From the NCBI GenBank assembly GCA_025800215.1, contig JAOXSC010000112.1, positions 1-39,167 of the forward strand: a stretch of DNA of 39,167 nt, given 5' to 3'. The position numbers were made by a program, and so were the translations under genes. How positions within the stretch are numbered: the stretch's first letter is position 1; every line of letters starts with the position of its first letter. The notes beneath the pieces were generated by a model. The model was not told the origin of the DNA. It made no database searches and saw nothing but the letters and a program-made list of their open reading frames with translations. The DNA comes from Marinibacterium sp. GTDB lineage: Bacteria; Pseudomonadota; Alphaproteobacteria; Rhodobacterales; Rhodobacteraceae. Below are positions 8,768 through 16,979 of the stretch, one piece after another.

Positions 8768-9957
8768 CGGGCATGGGGGCGGCGTCTTCATATCGTTTTG
8801 ACATGGCGGTGGTCACGGATCCGCGGTTTTCGGGCGGGACGTCGGCGGCGGTGATCGCCGATGTGATGGCCATGGCCGATGCGGGGGCGCGGATCGCGCT
8901 GGTGCCTGTGGCCTCGCATTTCTTTGACGGGGCGCCGGATCGGCCCAATGCGGCGCTGCTGGCGCTGGCGGATCTGGATGCGGTGACGCTCTGCCCGCCA
9001 GGGGATGAGGTGTCGGCGCAGCTGGCGTTTTTCCATCAACCGCTCAGCTTTCACGATGGGGTGGCGCAGGGCAGCAGGATCCGGGCGGCAAAATCGGTTG
9101 TGGTCGCCCATCACCCGGCCTTTCGCGGCGACGGGTCGCTGGAATACAGCCCGCTTCGGGTGAACCGCATGATTGCGGCTCAGTTCGGTTGCCAGCCGCT
9201 TTGGGCGCCGGTCTCCGGGCAGGTGCGGCGGCAGCTGCGCAGCTTTTCACCGCTGATCCGCCTGACGGCGTCGGATTGGGTCAACCGGTTTGACCCGTCA
9301 AGCTGGCGCGCCACACGGCCGGTTTTTGACGGCGGCAGCGCCGTTGTCGGGCGTCATGGCCGGGCCGATCCGCTGAAATGGCCGGACCGGGCGCGCGACA
9401 TCACCGCGCCCCTGTCCCCCGGACCGGGCTGGCAGACGCGTGTGCTGGGCTGTCCTGACGATGCATTGCAGGCGCGCGGGGCCGATGTGTCGCGGTGGGA
9501 CCGGCTGGACTTCGGCAGTGTTGCAGTGCCCGACTTTCTCAACGGGATCGACGTGTTCTGCTATTTCCACAGTGATCGCTGGGTCGAAGCCTTTGGCCGC
9601 ACCGTGATCGAAGCGATGCTGATGGAGCGCCCCTGCGTGCTTGATCCAAGGCTGGAGCCCACCTTTGGGGCATGGGCGCAGTATGCCCCTGCGGCCCAAG
9701 CGGCGCAGTGGGTCCGCGCCCTGCGCGAGATCCCGGACCGTACTCGGCAGGCCTGCCGGACAATCCGGGACGAGGTCGCGCAAAGCTATGCAAGCCGTGA
9801 TATTCCGCAGCAGTTTCAAGCGCTTCTGCAGGATCCGGGAACGCGGGCGCGCAGCGGGCCAAAGCGGGCTTCGCCGCTGGTGACCCTTCGCAAAAGCGTT
9901 GGCCTCGCCCGGCGACGTGCCGCGCGCACCGCACGCTGCGAGGTGCCCCAGAGATGA
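8764..9957 (+). CDS. Glycosyltransferase, GT4-like
   Basis: A 397-residue GT-B glycosyltransferase. The N-terminal domain begins MAVVTDPRFSGGTSAAV (about 14-30), the donor-side loop of a GT4-like enzyme. The C-terminal domain has VEAFGRTVIEAM with Glu275 and Glu283 forming the E-x7-E motif that binds the nucleotide sugar. The C-terminal tail (about 350-397) is very basic and may hold the enzyme at the membrane. The start is the GTG at 8764, which overlaps the previous stop (GTGA); an ATG at 8773 is almost equally possible. It lies between a sulfotransferase and a GMC oxidoreductase in one coupled unit, so it probably adds a residue that those enzymes modify. Confidence 0.8.
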   Translation: MTGMGAASSYRFDMAVVTDPRFSGGTSAAVIADVMAMADAGARIALVPVASHFFDGAPDRPNAALLALADLDAVTLCPPGDEVSAQLAFFHQPLSFHDGVAQGSRIRAAKSVVVAHHPAFRGDGSLEYSPLRVNRMIAAQFGCQPLWAPVSGQVRRQLRSFSPLIRLTASDWVNRFDPSSWRATRPVFDGGSAVVGRHGRADPLKWPDRARDITAPLSPGPGWQTRVLGCPDDALQARGADVSRWDRLDFGSVAVPDFLNGIDVFCYFHSDRWVEAFGRTVIEAMLMERPCVLDPRLEPTFGAWAQYAPAAQAAQWVRALREIPDRTRQACRTIRDEVAQSYASRDIPQQFQALLQDPGTRARSGPKRASPLVTLRKSVGLARRRAARTARCEVPQR

Positions 9958-11624
9958 GCCAGAGCCCCGACATGATCCCAGGCGTGTCCCCCCGAGAGGC
10001 CCGGCAACGGGTGTATGACCTGATCGTCGTGGGGGCCGGTGTGGCGGGCGCGGCCGTGGCGCTGAGCTGCGCCGAAGCGGGCCAACACGTGCTGATGATC
10101 GAAGAAGGCGGTCTGTCACCGCTGCCGACCCCGGATGCGGATGCCGAACACGACATCGCACCTGGATCGCCCCATGACCCGCGTGCGCGCACCAATGCGC
10201 GTGCCATCGGCGGCGCGCTGCACAAATGGGGCGGACGCTGCGTGCCCTTTGACCCCGAAGATTTCGGCCCGCGCGGGCTGACATCCGAACCGGGCTGGCC
10301 GATCACCTATGAAGACTATGCGCGCTGGATCGGCCCTGCGTCGGAGTTTGTCGAAACCGATCCGGTTTATGTCAGTGATCCGCCCGGTCATTGGTCGGGG
10401 GTCACGGGGCTGCGCTCTGATCGTGTGGAACGGCTGAACCCGCTGGGGCATCTGGGGCGCCTGCAGGCGCGGCTTGCTGCGGCGCCCAATCTGTCGGTGC
10501 TGTCGGGCGCGGTGGTGACCGGGCTGCAGATCACGGAGCCGGAGGATGGTGTGCGCCATGTGACGGGTGTGGTCGCCTCGGACGGCGAAGCCCGCTGGCC
10601 GCTGCGGGCGCGGCGCGTTGTGCTGGCCTGTGGCGGGCTTGAAACGGCGCGGCTCTTGCTGATTGCGCAGCGGGCGGATCCGTCGCTGTTTGGCGGGATC
10701 GACGGGCCGCTGGGGCGCTATTACATGGGCCATCTCACGGGGCTTGTGGCGGGGTTCGAATTTGCCGACCCGGCGGATATCCGGGCGTTTCGCTATGTGA
10801 TGAACGGCTTTGCCTCGCCCGAGCGTCGACGGCTGATGCTGACCGCAGACGACCTGCCAAGCACGGTCTTCTGGCTGGAAAACGCGTTTTTCAGCGATGC
10901 CGGCCACGGCTCGGGCGAGCTGTCGGCAAAATACCTGCTGGGGGGAGAGCCCCTTGGCCCCTATCTGGACGAGCCTGTGATCACGCGGGTGATTTCGTCG
11001 CGCGCGGCGCATGTGGCCAATGTGCTGCGCGATCCGGGTGGCACGGTCGAAGGTCTGGCGGCCGCGCTGCGCGCCCGCCGCCCGTCGGATCTGCGTCATC
11101 CCAACCGGCTGGTGGCGCGCAAAGGCGGGCTGCGGCTTGTTTATCATGCCGAACATCTGCCGCAGGCCGACAGCCGCGTGCAGCTGGGGGACCGACAGGA
11201 TCGCTATGGGCGTCCCTGCCTGACGATCGGGTTTTCCTACGACGCGGCCACCATCGACGGTGTGATCGACGCGCATCGACGGCTTGCGGGCCTGCTGCAG
11301 CAGGCCGGGCTGGCCCGCGTCACCCTTCCCGGCGACGACGCGGTGCTGCGCGACCGGGTGCTGGCGCAGGCGCGTGATGGCTATCACCAGATCGGGCTGA
11401 CGCGCATGTCGGCGCGCGCCGATCGGGGCGTAGTCGATGCCGATTGCCGGGTGCATGGGGTCGAGGATCTGTTTGTCGCGTCGGCCAGCGTCTTTCCGGT
11501 ATCGGGTCAGGCTAATCCGACGATTTCGGTGGTGGCGCTTGCGCTGCGGCTCGGGGCCCATCTGGCCGGGCCGGGATCGCCGGTGCCGACCCCCACCCAC
11601 GCATCCCTGGCCGAGCCCGCGTGA
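9954..11624 (+). CDS. GMC-family FAD oxidoreductase
   Basis: A 556-residue glucose-methanol-choline (GMC) oxidoreductase. The FAD motif GAGVAG is at about 27-32 within a standard beta-alpha-beta fold (VVGAGVAGAAVAL). The C-terminal GMC signature is present: YHQIGLTRMS with the catalytic His at about 478, then VHGVEDLFVASASVFPVSG and the paired Asn at about 521 (QANPT). Family members oxidise alcohols, including sugar hydroxyls; a carbohydrate or inositol-type substrate on the way to a keto sugar is my inference. No Tat or Sec signal is visible, so it appears cytoplasmic. It overlaps its upstream neighbour by ATGA and the downstream polymerase by one base (TGATG), indicating one transcript with coupled translation. 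Confidence 0.85.
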   Translation: MSQSPDMIPGVSPREARQRVYDLIVVGAGVAGAAVALSCAEAGQHVLMIEEGGLSPLPTPDADAEHDIAPGSPHDPRARTNARAIGGALHKWGGRCVPFDPEDFGPRGLTSEPGWPITYEDYARWIGPASEFVETDPVYVSDPPGHWSGVTGLRSDRVERLNPLGHLGRLQARLAAAPNLSVLSGAVVTGLQITEPEDGVRHVTGVVASDGEARWPLRARRVVLACGGLETARLLLIAQRADPSLFGGIDGPLGRYYMGHLTGLVAGFEFADPADIRAFRYVMNGFASPERRRLMLTADDLPSTVFWLENAFFSDAGHGSGELSAKYLLGGEPLGPYLDEPVITRVISSRAAHVANVLRDPGGTVEGLAAALRARRPSDLRHPNRLVARKGGLRLVYHAEHLPQADSRVQLGDRQDRYGRPCLTIGFSYDAATIDGVIDAHRRLAGLLQQAGLARVTLPGDDAVLRDRVLAQARDGYHQIGLTRMSARADRGVVDADCRVHGVEDLFVASASVFPVSGQANPTISVVALALRLGAHLAGPGSPVPTPTHASLAEPA

Positions 11625-12928
11625 TGGCGCAGGATCAGACCACATATGGCGTCACGCTGCCACGGCTTGACCGCATCGCGATTTCGCCAAAGCTGCGTGA
11701 TCACGTGCTGGTGACGCTGTGGTTCATCACCACCTTCAAGCAGTTCCGCTTTGACGAGCTGCTGCTCTATCCGCTGGCGCTCTACTTCGCCTGGGCCTTT
11801 GTTCGGGATTTCCCGGTCCTGCTGGATCTGATCCTGCGCAGTTTCGTGCTGTTCCTGTTTCCGACCTGGTATCTGCTCAGCGTGTTCTGGGGTGTGGAAA
11901 CGGCGCTGATCCTGCGCAGCGGGCTGCAGATCCTGTTGACGATCATGATCTGCTATTGTGTCGTCCTGCGCCTGCAACCGCGCGATGTGATGCTGTCCTT
12001 TCTGATCGCGGGGACTCTCTTTGCGGTGCTGAGCTTCATGGCCGGGCTGGGCGGCGGCTATGGGCGTGTGCGCGGGGTGTTTGCCAGCAAGAACGCGATG
12101 GGAACAGCGATGGTGCTGCTCTGGATCGCGGCGTTGTGCACGACGCTGGACAAGGCTCTGCCGCGTAGTGTGCGGGTCTTTGGCCTTGGGGCGGCGTTGC
12201 TGGCGCTGTTTCAGGCGGTGATGGCCGATTCCGCCACCGCCATTCTGCTGATCGCGGGCGCCACGCTGATCATCTTCACCCTGGGCGTCATCGCCCCAAG
12301 CGGGGCGTTCCGGCGCGCGGGGTTTTATGTGGTGATCTTTGTGTCACTTGCGCTGGTGTTTCTGGGATTGGTCCCGCTTTTGTCGGCATCGCAGGTGGAT
12401 CCGATCGGCGCGGTTCTGGGTCTGTTCGGGAAGGACACGACCCTGACCGGGCGCACGGTGCTGTGGGATTATGCCATGGTCGAGATCCGGCAGCGGCCCT
12501 GGCTGGGGATCGGCGAAGGCGGGTTCTGGCGGCCGCTTGATCCGCTGTCGGTATCGCGCAAGATCTATATCGAGTTCCACAAGACCTTCTATTCCTACTT
12601 CTCGTTCCACAATTCCTATTTCGAGATCGCGGTGCATCAGGGTCTGATCGGGCTCGGGCTGACGCTGATCTTTGTCATCTGGGCCTTTGGCAATGTGGCG
12701 CGGGCCGTGGTGCAGAACCTGACGCTGCCCACCGTGTTCTTTTTCTGCATGTCGACGGTGACGCTGGTGCGCAGCATGACGGAATCCGGGCTGATGTCGG
12801 CCTTTGCGCTGTTGCCCACGACCTTCATCATCGGTGCGCTGTTCGAGGTCCGCCGCCGCCAGCAGATCCGGCACCGGCACTATTACGCGTCCCTGCAGGC
12901 CCGGAACGGGCCGGGGGCCGACAGATGA
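11624..12928 (+). CDS. Wzy/ExoQ-like O-antigen polymerase/ligase family protein
   Basis: A 434-residue polytopic inner-membrane protein with about ten to eleven hydrophobic segments, of the O-antigen ligase/polymerase (Wzy_C) family. It would polymerise lipid-linked repeats at the periplasmic face. The family landmarks are the large periplasmic loop starting near LTGRTVLWDYAM (about 274-285) with IRQRPWLGIGEGGFW, and the segment FHNSYFEIAVHQGLIGLGL (His329), the usual H-N-x-Y/F motif. The start is the ATG at 11624 that overlaps the GMC stop codon; a GTG one codon upstream is also in frame. In a cluster with Wzx, Wzz and ExoY homologues, a polymerase (ExoQ role) is more likely than a WaaL-type ligase. 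Confidence 0.85.
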   Translation: MAQDQTTYGVTLPRLDRIAISPKLRDHVLVTLWFITTFKQFRFDELLLYPLALYFAWAFVRDFPVLLDLILRSFVLFLFPTWYLLSVFWGVETALILRSGLQILLTIMICYCVVLRLQPRDVMLSFLIAGTLFAVLSFMAGLGGGYGRVRGVFASKNAMGTAMVLLWIAALCTTLDKALPRSVRVFGLGAALLALFQAVMADSATAILLIAGATLIIFTLGVIAPSGAFRRAGFYVVIFVSLALVFLGLVPLLSASQVDPIGAVLGLFGKDTTLTGRTVLWDYAMVEIRQRPWLGIGEGGFWRPLDPLSVSRKIYIEFHKTFYSYFSFHNSYFEIAVHQGLIGLGLTLIFVIWAFGNVARAVVQNLTLPTVFFFCMSTVTLVRSMTESGLMSAFALLPTTFIIGALFEVRRRQQIRHRHYYASLQARNGPGADR

Positions 12929-12936
12929 CCCGATTT

Positions 12937-12954
12937 TCAGGAGAATGCCTCATG
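12937..12954 (+). promoter_or_regulatory. Ribosome-binding site and start of the GH16 gene, identical to that of the RTX gene
   Basis: The 18-base string TCAGGAGAATGCCTCATG contains AGGAG seven bases before the ATG at 12952, which decides the start of the GH16 gene over the ATG at 12925. Exactly the same 18 bases form the start region of the large RTX gene (minus strand, 36788-36805). Confidence 0.7.
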
Positions 12955-13809
12955 CCATATCAGGTGGATGTTTCACGATTTCGATCCTTGGTTCGCGCGC
13001 TGGCGCTGGTCTGCGGGGCTGCCATCGCCGTTCCGCCCGTCTCGCTGCGGGCGCAGGGGGCGGATGGCGATGATCGCGGGGGGTTTATCGAAACCTTCGA
13101 TGATGCGGGGTTCCGCGACCGCTGGTTCATTTCCGAATACGACCGGCGGAGCGAGAATTTCCTGACCTCCTGGCGCCGTTCGGCGGTGTCGCTTGACATT
13201 CCGGGGGCACCGACGCCCACGGGGGGGGCGCTGGTTCTGAAGCTTGAACCGTCGGTCTGGGGATCGCCGAAGCCGTTTGTCGGGGCCGAACTGCAGCGCC
13301 CCGGCCAGCGGGGCTATGGCAGCTATGAGGTGGTCATGCAGCCGGGGCGTGGCAATGGTTTGGTGTCAGCCATGTTCACCTATACCGGCCCGCATTTCAA
13401 AGATCCTCATGACGAGATTGATCTTGAATTTCTGGGCCGCGACACAACCCGGATCTGGATCAACCGGTTTGCCGATGGCGAACGGATGCCGGGCGAATGG
13501 CCCAGGCTTGGCTTTGACGCGGCCAATGGGCCTCGGCTTTACCGGTTCGACTGGACCGAGGATGCGATCACATGGTTCGCCGACGGGCAAGAGGTTCAGC
13601 GGATCACCTCGGACACCCATGCGATCCCGAACACGCCGGGCAAGATCTTTCTGAATATCTGGGTGGGCAATGAAAAACAGCGCGATTGGCTGGGCCGGAC
13701 CCCGCCACAACTGAGCGCCGAAGCAAGGTTCTATTGCGTGTCCTATCGCCCACCGGGGGACGAGGGCGAAACCTGCTCTGACTACATCAACCGAAATTCG
13801 GATCGCTAA
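12952..13809 (+). CDS. Secreted GH16 glycanase (ExoK/ExsH-like)
   Basis: A 285-residue glycoside hydrolase of family 16, the family of beta-1,3/1,4-glucanases and of the succinoglycan-cleaving ExoK and ExsH. The catalytic motif is DEIDLEFLG with nucleophile Glu155, Asp157 and acid/base Glu159. An N-terminal signal peptide is visible: basic region RFRSLVR, then the hydrophobic ALALVCGAAIAV and a cleavage-like site near SLRAQGA (about 31-37), so the enzyme is exported. Two Cys near the C terminus (in FYCVSY and GETCSDY) could form a disulfide. The ATG at 12952 is chosen because of the AGGAG upstream; the ATG at 12925 overlaps the Wzy stop and would add nine residues. It probably trims or releases the polymer made by this cluster, which therefore likely has a beta-linked glucan-like part. 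Confidence 0.9.
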   Translation: MPYQVDVSRFRSLVRALALVCGAAIAVPPVSLRAQGADGDDRGGFIETFDDAGFRDRWFISEYDRRSENFLTSWRRSAVSLDIPGAPTPTGGALVLKLEPSVWGSPKPFVGAELQRPGQRGYGSYEVVMQPGRGNGLVSAMFTYTGPHFKDPHDEIDLEFLGRDTTRIWINRFADGERMPGEWPRLGFDAANGPRLYRFDWTEDAITWFADGQEVQRITSDTHAIPNTPGKIFLNIWVGNEKQRDWLGRTPPQLSAEARFYCVSYRPPGDEGETCSDYINRNSDR

Positions 13810-13840
13810 GTCGCGCCTGCGGGCAGGAAGGATGACGTAG

Positions 13841-15577
13841 ATGCAGACGATGCGGGTCATCGCAGGGGACAGCGCCTGGCAGCGGTCGGACACCGGATCG
13901 CCGCTGCTGACAGCGGCAGCGACGGTGTTGGTGTTTCTGGTCGCTCTGGTGTCGCGGGTGTCGATGCTCGGGCTGCCGCCGATCTATGACGAGGTCTATC
14001 AGCTGCTGCCAGCGCTCAGCTTTCAGGCGCAGGGTGATTTTGCGGTGCTGGATGGGATCTATGACCGGGCCCATCATTTCAGCCAGCTTGTGGCGTTCAG
14101 CCTGGATCTGGCGGGGCAGCAGAGCATGGCCGCCGCGCGGTTCTTGCCATCGGTTCTGCCGGGCGCGCTGCTGGTGGCGGTGGTCTTTGTCTGGGCCCGG
14201 ATCGAACTGGGCTGGATCGCCGCGCTTTGCGTTGCGGGGCTGCTGGTGTTCTGGCCCAACGGCGTTGGCGTGTCGCAATATCTGCGGTTCTACGCGCTGC
14301 AGGGGCTGTTCTTTGTCAGCGGCGCGCTGCTGGTCCATACCGCGCTGATCCGGGCGCGGACCTCGGTCTGGCGGGGCACCTGTCTGATCGGGGCGGCGGT
14401 CTTTTTCGTGCTGGCGCTGCATCTGCACCGGCTGACCTTGCTGGGCATGGCGGGGATCGCCCTTTGGGCGTTGCTGGTGCCGGGCTGGATCTGGGTGCAG
14501 ACGCGGCCCGACCGCAACCGGATCTTGCTGGGCGTGGCGATTGCCTGTGTCGGGGTGCTGGCCGTGGCGCTGTTGGGGTTTGGCGATCAACTGCAGAAAC
14601 ACTGGACGATCTACCGATGGGCGCCCTGGCCCGCGCATGAGGATCCGACCTATTATCACCGCGATTTCCGCGACAATTACCCCACGCTCTGGACGCTGTT
14701 TCCGCTCGCCGCGCTGGTGGCGCTGCGGGTGAACCTGCTGACCGCATCCTTCTGCGTGCTGATCTTTGCCACCACCTTTGTGCTGCAAAGCTTTGGTGGC
14801 CTGAAGGGGATCCGTTATCTCTATCCGACGACGCCGTTCTTTTTCCTGACCTGGGCTATCGTGGCGCAGGCGTGGCTGGGTCCGGCCTGGCGCTGGCTGG
14901 TCGATGGGGTTCAGAAGATCTGGCCGGGGGCACGGTCACACCGGCTGCGAGGCGTGGTTGCAACCGGGTTGGTGGGGCTCTGCTGCCTTTGGGGGCTGGC
15001 GGCCAACCCGGCGCTGCCGCGCTCGGCCAAGATGATCATCGGGGCCGAGACGCAGACGCTTTTGAACAAACGCCGTTGGGCCTGGCACGAGGCGCAAGAG
15101 ATCTCCGCGCCCTGGCTGCGCAAGGGGGCGGTGCTTGTGTCGACCGAAGAGATGCTCGCCGTGGCATGGCTGGGCGACTACGATCTGGGCTATAACCGGC
15201 CCCGGTTTTCCGAGCTGGATTTCTTTGGCAACGCCGCGCCCTTTACCATCGACCGTCGCAGTGGCCGCCCGCTGATCGGGATGCGCGAAGATCTGCTGCG
15301 GGTGGTGGCCTGTGAACCCGTGGGCATCGTGATGGCCAATGCCCCTTGGATCCGGGGGGGCGATGCGCAGGCGATCGCAGCGGCCGCCCGCGACATGGGC
15401 GCGGCCGTGACGCTGGAGGCCGGGCGCAACATGTCCCTGCTGGGCTGGGAGCATCCCGACGGGTTTGCTGCGGGCGATGATTGTGCGGACCTTGCCGATC
15501 TGGCCGCCGCTGCCCCGCAGATCCTGAGCGGTGCGCGCACGCCGGCGCTGCCCGCGACGATCCGGGGGGCACCGTGA
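13841..15577 (+). CDS. Membrane GT-C glycosyltransferase, GT39/PMT-like
   Basis: A 578-residue polytopic membrane protein. The first membrane helix (about 21-42) is followed by an acidic first loop with PPIYDEVYQL (Asp50-Glu51), the place where GT-C enzymes carry their catalytic acidic residue. About ten further hydrophobic segments follow to about residue 380, including SQYLRFYALQG (about 145-155), a loop typical of PMT/ArnT-like proteins. The last 190 residues are a soluble periplasmic-type domain. Such enzymes use a polyprenyl-phosphate sugar and act on the periplasmic side. AGGAAGG lies about ten bases before the ATG. The donor could be made by the GT2 protein at 3665 or by the arabinose pathway at 23093-27136. 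Substrate not determinable. Confidence 0.75.
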   Translation: MQTMRVIAGDSAWQRSDTGSPLLTAAATVLVFLVALVSRVSMLGLPPIYDEVYQLLPALSFQAQGDFAVLDGIYDRAHHFSQLVAFSLDLAGQQSMAAARFLPSVLPGALLVAVVFVWARIELGWIAALCVAGLLVFWPNGVGVSQYLRFYALQGLFFVSGALLVHTALIRARTSVWRGTCLIGAAVFFVLALHLHRLTLLGMAGIALWALLVPGWIWVQTRPDRNRILLGVAIACVGVLAVALLGFGDQLQKHWTIYRWAPWPAHEDPTYYHRDFRDNYPTLWTLFPLAALVALRVNLLTASFCVLIFATTFVLQSFGGLKGIRYLYPTTPFFFLTWAIVAQAWLGPAWRWLVDGVQKIWPGARSHRLRGVVATGLVGLCCLWGLAANPALPRSAKMIIGAETQTLLNKRRWAWHEAQEISAPWLRKGAVLVSTEEMLAVAWLGDYDLGYNRPRFSELDFFGNAAPFTIDRRSGRPLIGMREDLLRVVACEPVGIVMANAPWIRGGDAQAIAAAARDMGAAVTLEAGRNMSLLGWEHPDGFAAGDDCADLADLAAAAPQILSGARTPALPATIRGAP

Positions 15578-15617
15578 TGGCGCGGGGATATTGGCAACGG
15601 GTGAAGGGTGGTCAAAG

Positions 15618-16787
15618 ATGAAAGTTCTGGTTCTGGCGCCGCAGCCGTTCATGGTGCAGCGCGGCACGCCGATTGCGGTCAAAATGCTGCTCGAAGCGCT
15701 GACGGCGCGTGGCGACGATGTTGACGCGATGGTCTTTGCCGGGGGCGAAGACGTCGTGATCCCCGGCTGCCGGATCTTTCGGGTGCCCGCGCTGTCGCGG
15801 ATGCCGCCGGGGTTGTCGGCCAAGAAGATCCTGTCGGACATGCTGATGGCGCCAATGGCGCTCGGGCGGGTGCTGCGCGGGCGCTATGATCTGGTGATCG
15901 CCGTCGAAGAGGCATCCTATATCGCCATGGTGATCGGGTTTGTGTGCCGGGTTCCATATCTGTGCGATGTGGACAGCTCGATCCCCGAGCAGATCGGTGA
16001 CAAATACAGCCTGCCGGGATGGGTGCATCGGCTGCTGGTGCGGGTCGAACGTGCCTCGTTGCGCCATTCGGCGGGCGCCATGACCTGCTGTCGGGCGCTC
16101 GAGGATCTGGTGCGCGATCACGCCCCGGACGTGCCGGTTCAGACGCTGGAAGATGTGACCATGCTGGCCCCCGATGACGGCGGGCCGCCGCCCGAAGACT
16201 GTCGGTTCGACGACCCGGTGGTGATCTATGTGGGCAATCTGGAAACCTATCAGGGCATTGATCTGTTGCTGGACGGGTTCGCGCGGGTGGATCTGGCCCG
16301 CACGCCCGCGCGTCTGGTGGTAATCGGCGGCAGCCCCGAGCATGTGGCGCAGTATCAGGGGCGCGCACGTGATCTGGGCGTGGCCGGTCAGGTCAGCTTT
16401 CTGGGTCCGCGCCCGGTCGAAGATCTGGGTCGCTATCTGCGGGCCTCGACGATCACCTGTTCGCCCAGGATCCAGGGGCGGAATACGCCGATGAAGATCT
16501 ATTCCTACCTCGACAGTGGCCGCCCGCTTCTGGCGACGCGGCTGATCACGCATACGCAGGCACTTGATGATGAGATCGCGATGCTGGTGGCGCCCGATCC
16601 CGATGATGTGGCGCGCGGGTTGACGGAATTGCTGGGTGATGCAGATCTGCGCGATCGCCTTTCACAGGCTGCCGCCGCGCGCGTGGCGGCGGATTTCAGC
16701 CCGCAGGCCTATACGCGAAAGCTCAACAGCTTTCTGTCCGAGCGCATTGAACCCGGCCTGTCGCGCCGTGCGGCGGTGGCGCAATGA
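15618..16787 (+). CDS. Glycosyltransferase family 4
   Basis: A 389-residue GT-B glycosyltransferase. The N terminus KVLVLAPQPFMVQRGTPIAV (2-21) contains the acceptor-side glycine loop (RGTP) of a GT4 subgroup. The C-terminal domain has VIYVGNLETYQGIDLLLD and the nucleotide-sugar loop SPRIQGRNTPMKIYSYLDSG, which replaces the standard E-x7-E motif in this subgroup, then RPLLATRL. It has no membrane helix and would work in the cytoplasm on the lipid-linked repeat. The ATG at 15618 is used; the frame is open further upstream but that part reads as non-conserved, arginine-rich sequence overlapping the previous gene. It ends the 6579-16787 run; an AT-rich gap follows. Confidence 0.87.
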   Translation: MKVLVLAPQPFMVQRGTPIAVKMLLEALTARGDDVDAMVFAGGEDVVIPGCRIFRVPALSRMPPGLSAKKILSDMLMAPMALGRVLRGRYDLVIAVEEASYIAMVIGFVCRVPYLCDVDSSIPEQIGDKYSLPGWVHRLLVRVERASLRHSAGAMTCCRALEDLVRDHAPDVPVQTLEDVTMLAPDDGGPPPEDCRFDDPVVIYVGNLETYQGIDLLLDGFARVDLARTPARLVVIGGSPEHVAQYQGRARDLGVAGQVSFLGPRPVEDLGRYLRASTITCSPRIQGRNTPMKIYSYLDSGRPLLATRLITHTQALDDEIAMLVAPDPDDVARGLTELLGDADLRDRLSQAAAARVAADFSPQAYTRKLNSFLSERIEPGLSRRAAVAQ

Positions 16788-16979
16788 AGCGGGTGCTGCG
16801 AAACAAGACGCTGTGATGAGATATAATGAAATAACTAAAAGATTTCTTTGCAACTAATCACTGCTGCGTTGTAAATTGATCATGGTATTGTGTGTAAAGG
16901 GTTTGGCGTTCCGGTTTTTTGCATTCCGATTGGTGTTCGGATCTGCAGGGTCGAAACGTGTTGTTGATTGGTTTTTTGG
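16788..16979. promoter_or_regulatory. AT-rich promoter island before the AftB-like gene
   Basis: The gap between the GT4 stop and the next ATG is strongly AT-rich compared with its flanks. It contains TATAAT at about 16820 and a TTGCAA (about 16850) with TGTAAA 16 bases downstream as a possible promoter pair. No gene is supported here. It probably starts a new transcript covering 16980-20964. Confidence 0.35.

Noticed and set aside
10116-11645. 509-codon minus-strand frame opposite the GMC oxidoreductase
   Set aside because: Composition is Arg/His/Gln-rich shadow sequence with no fold signature; the plus-strand gene is clearly real.
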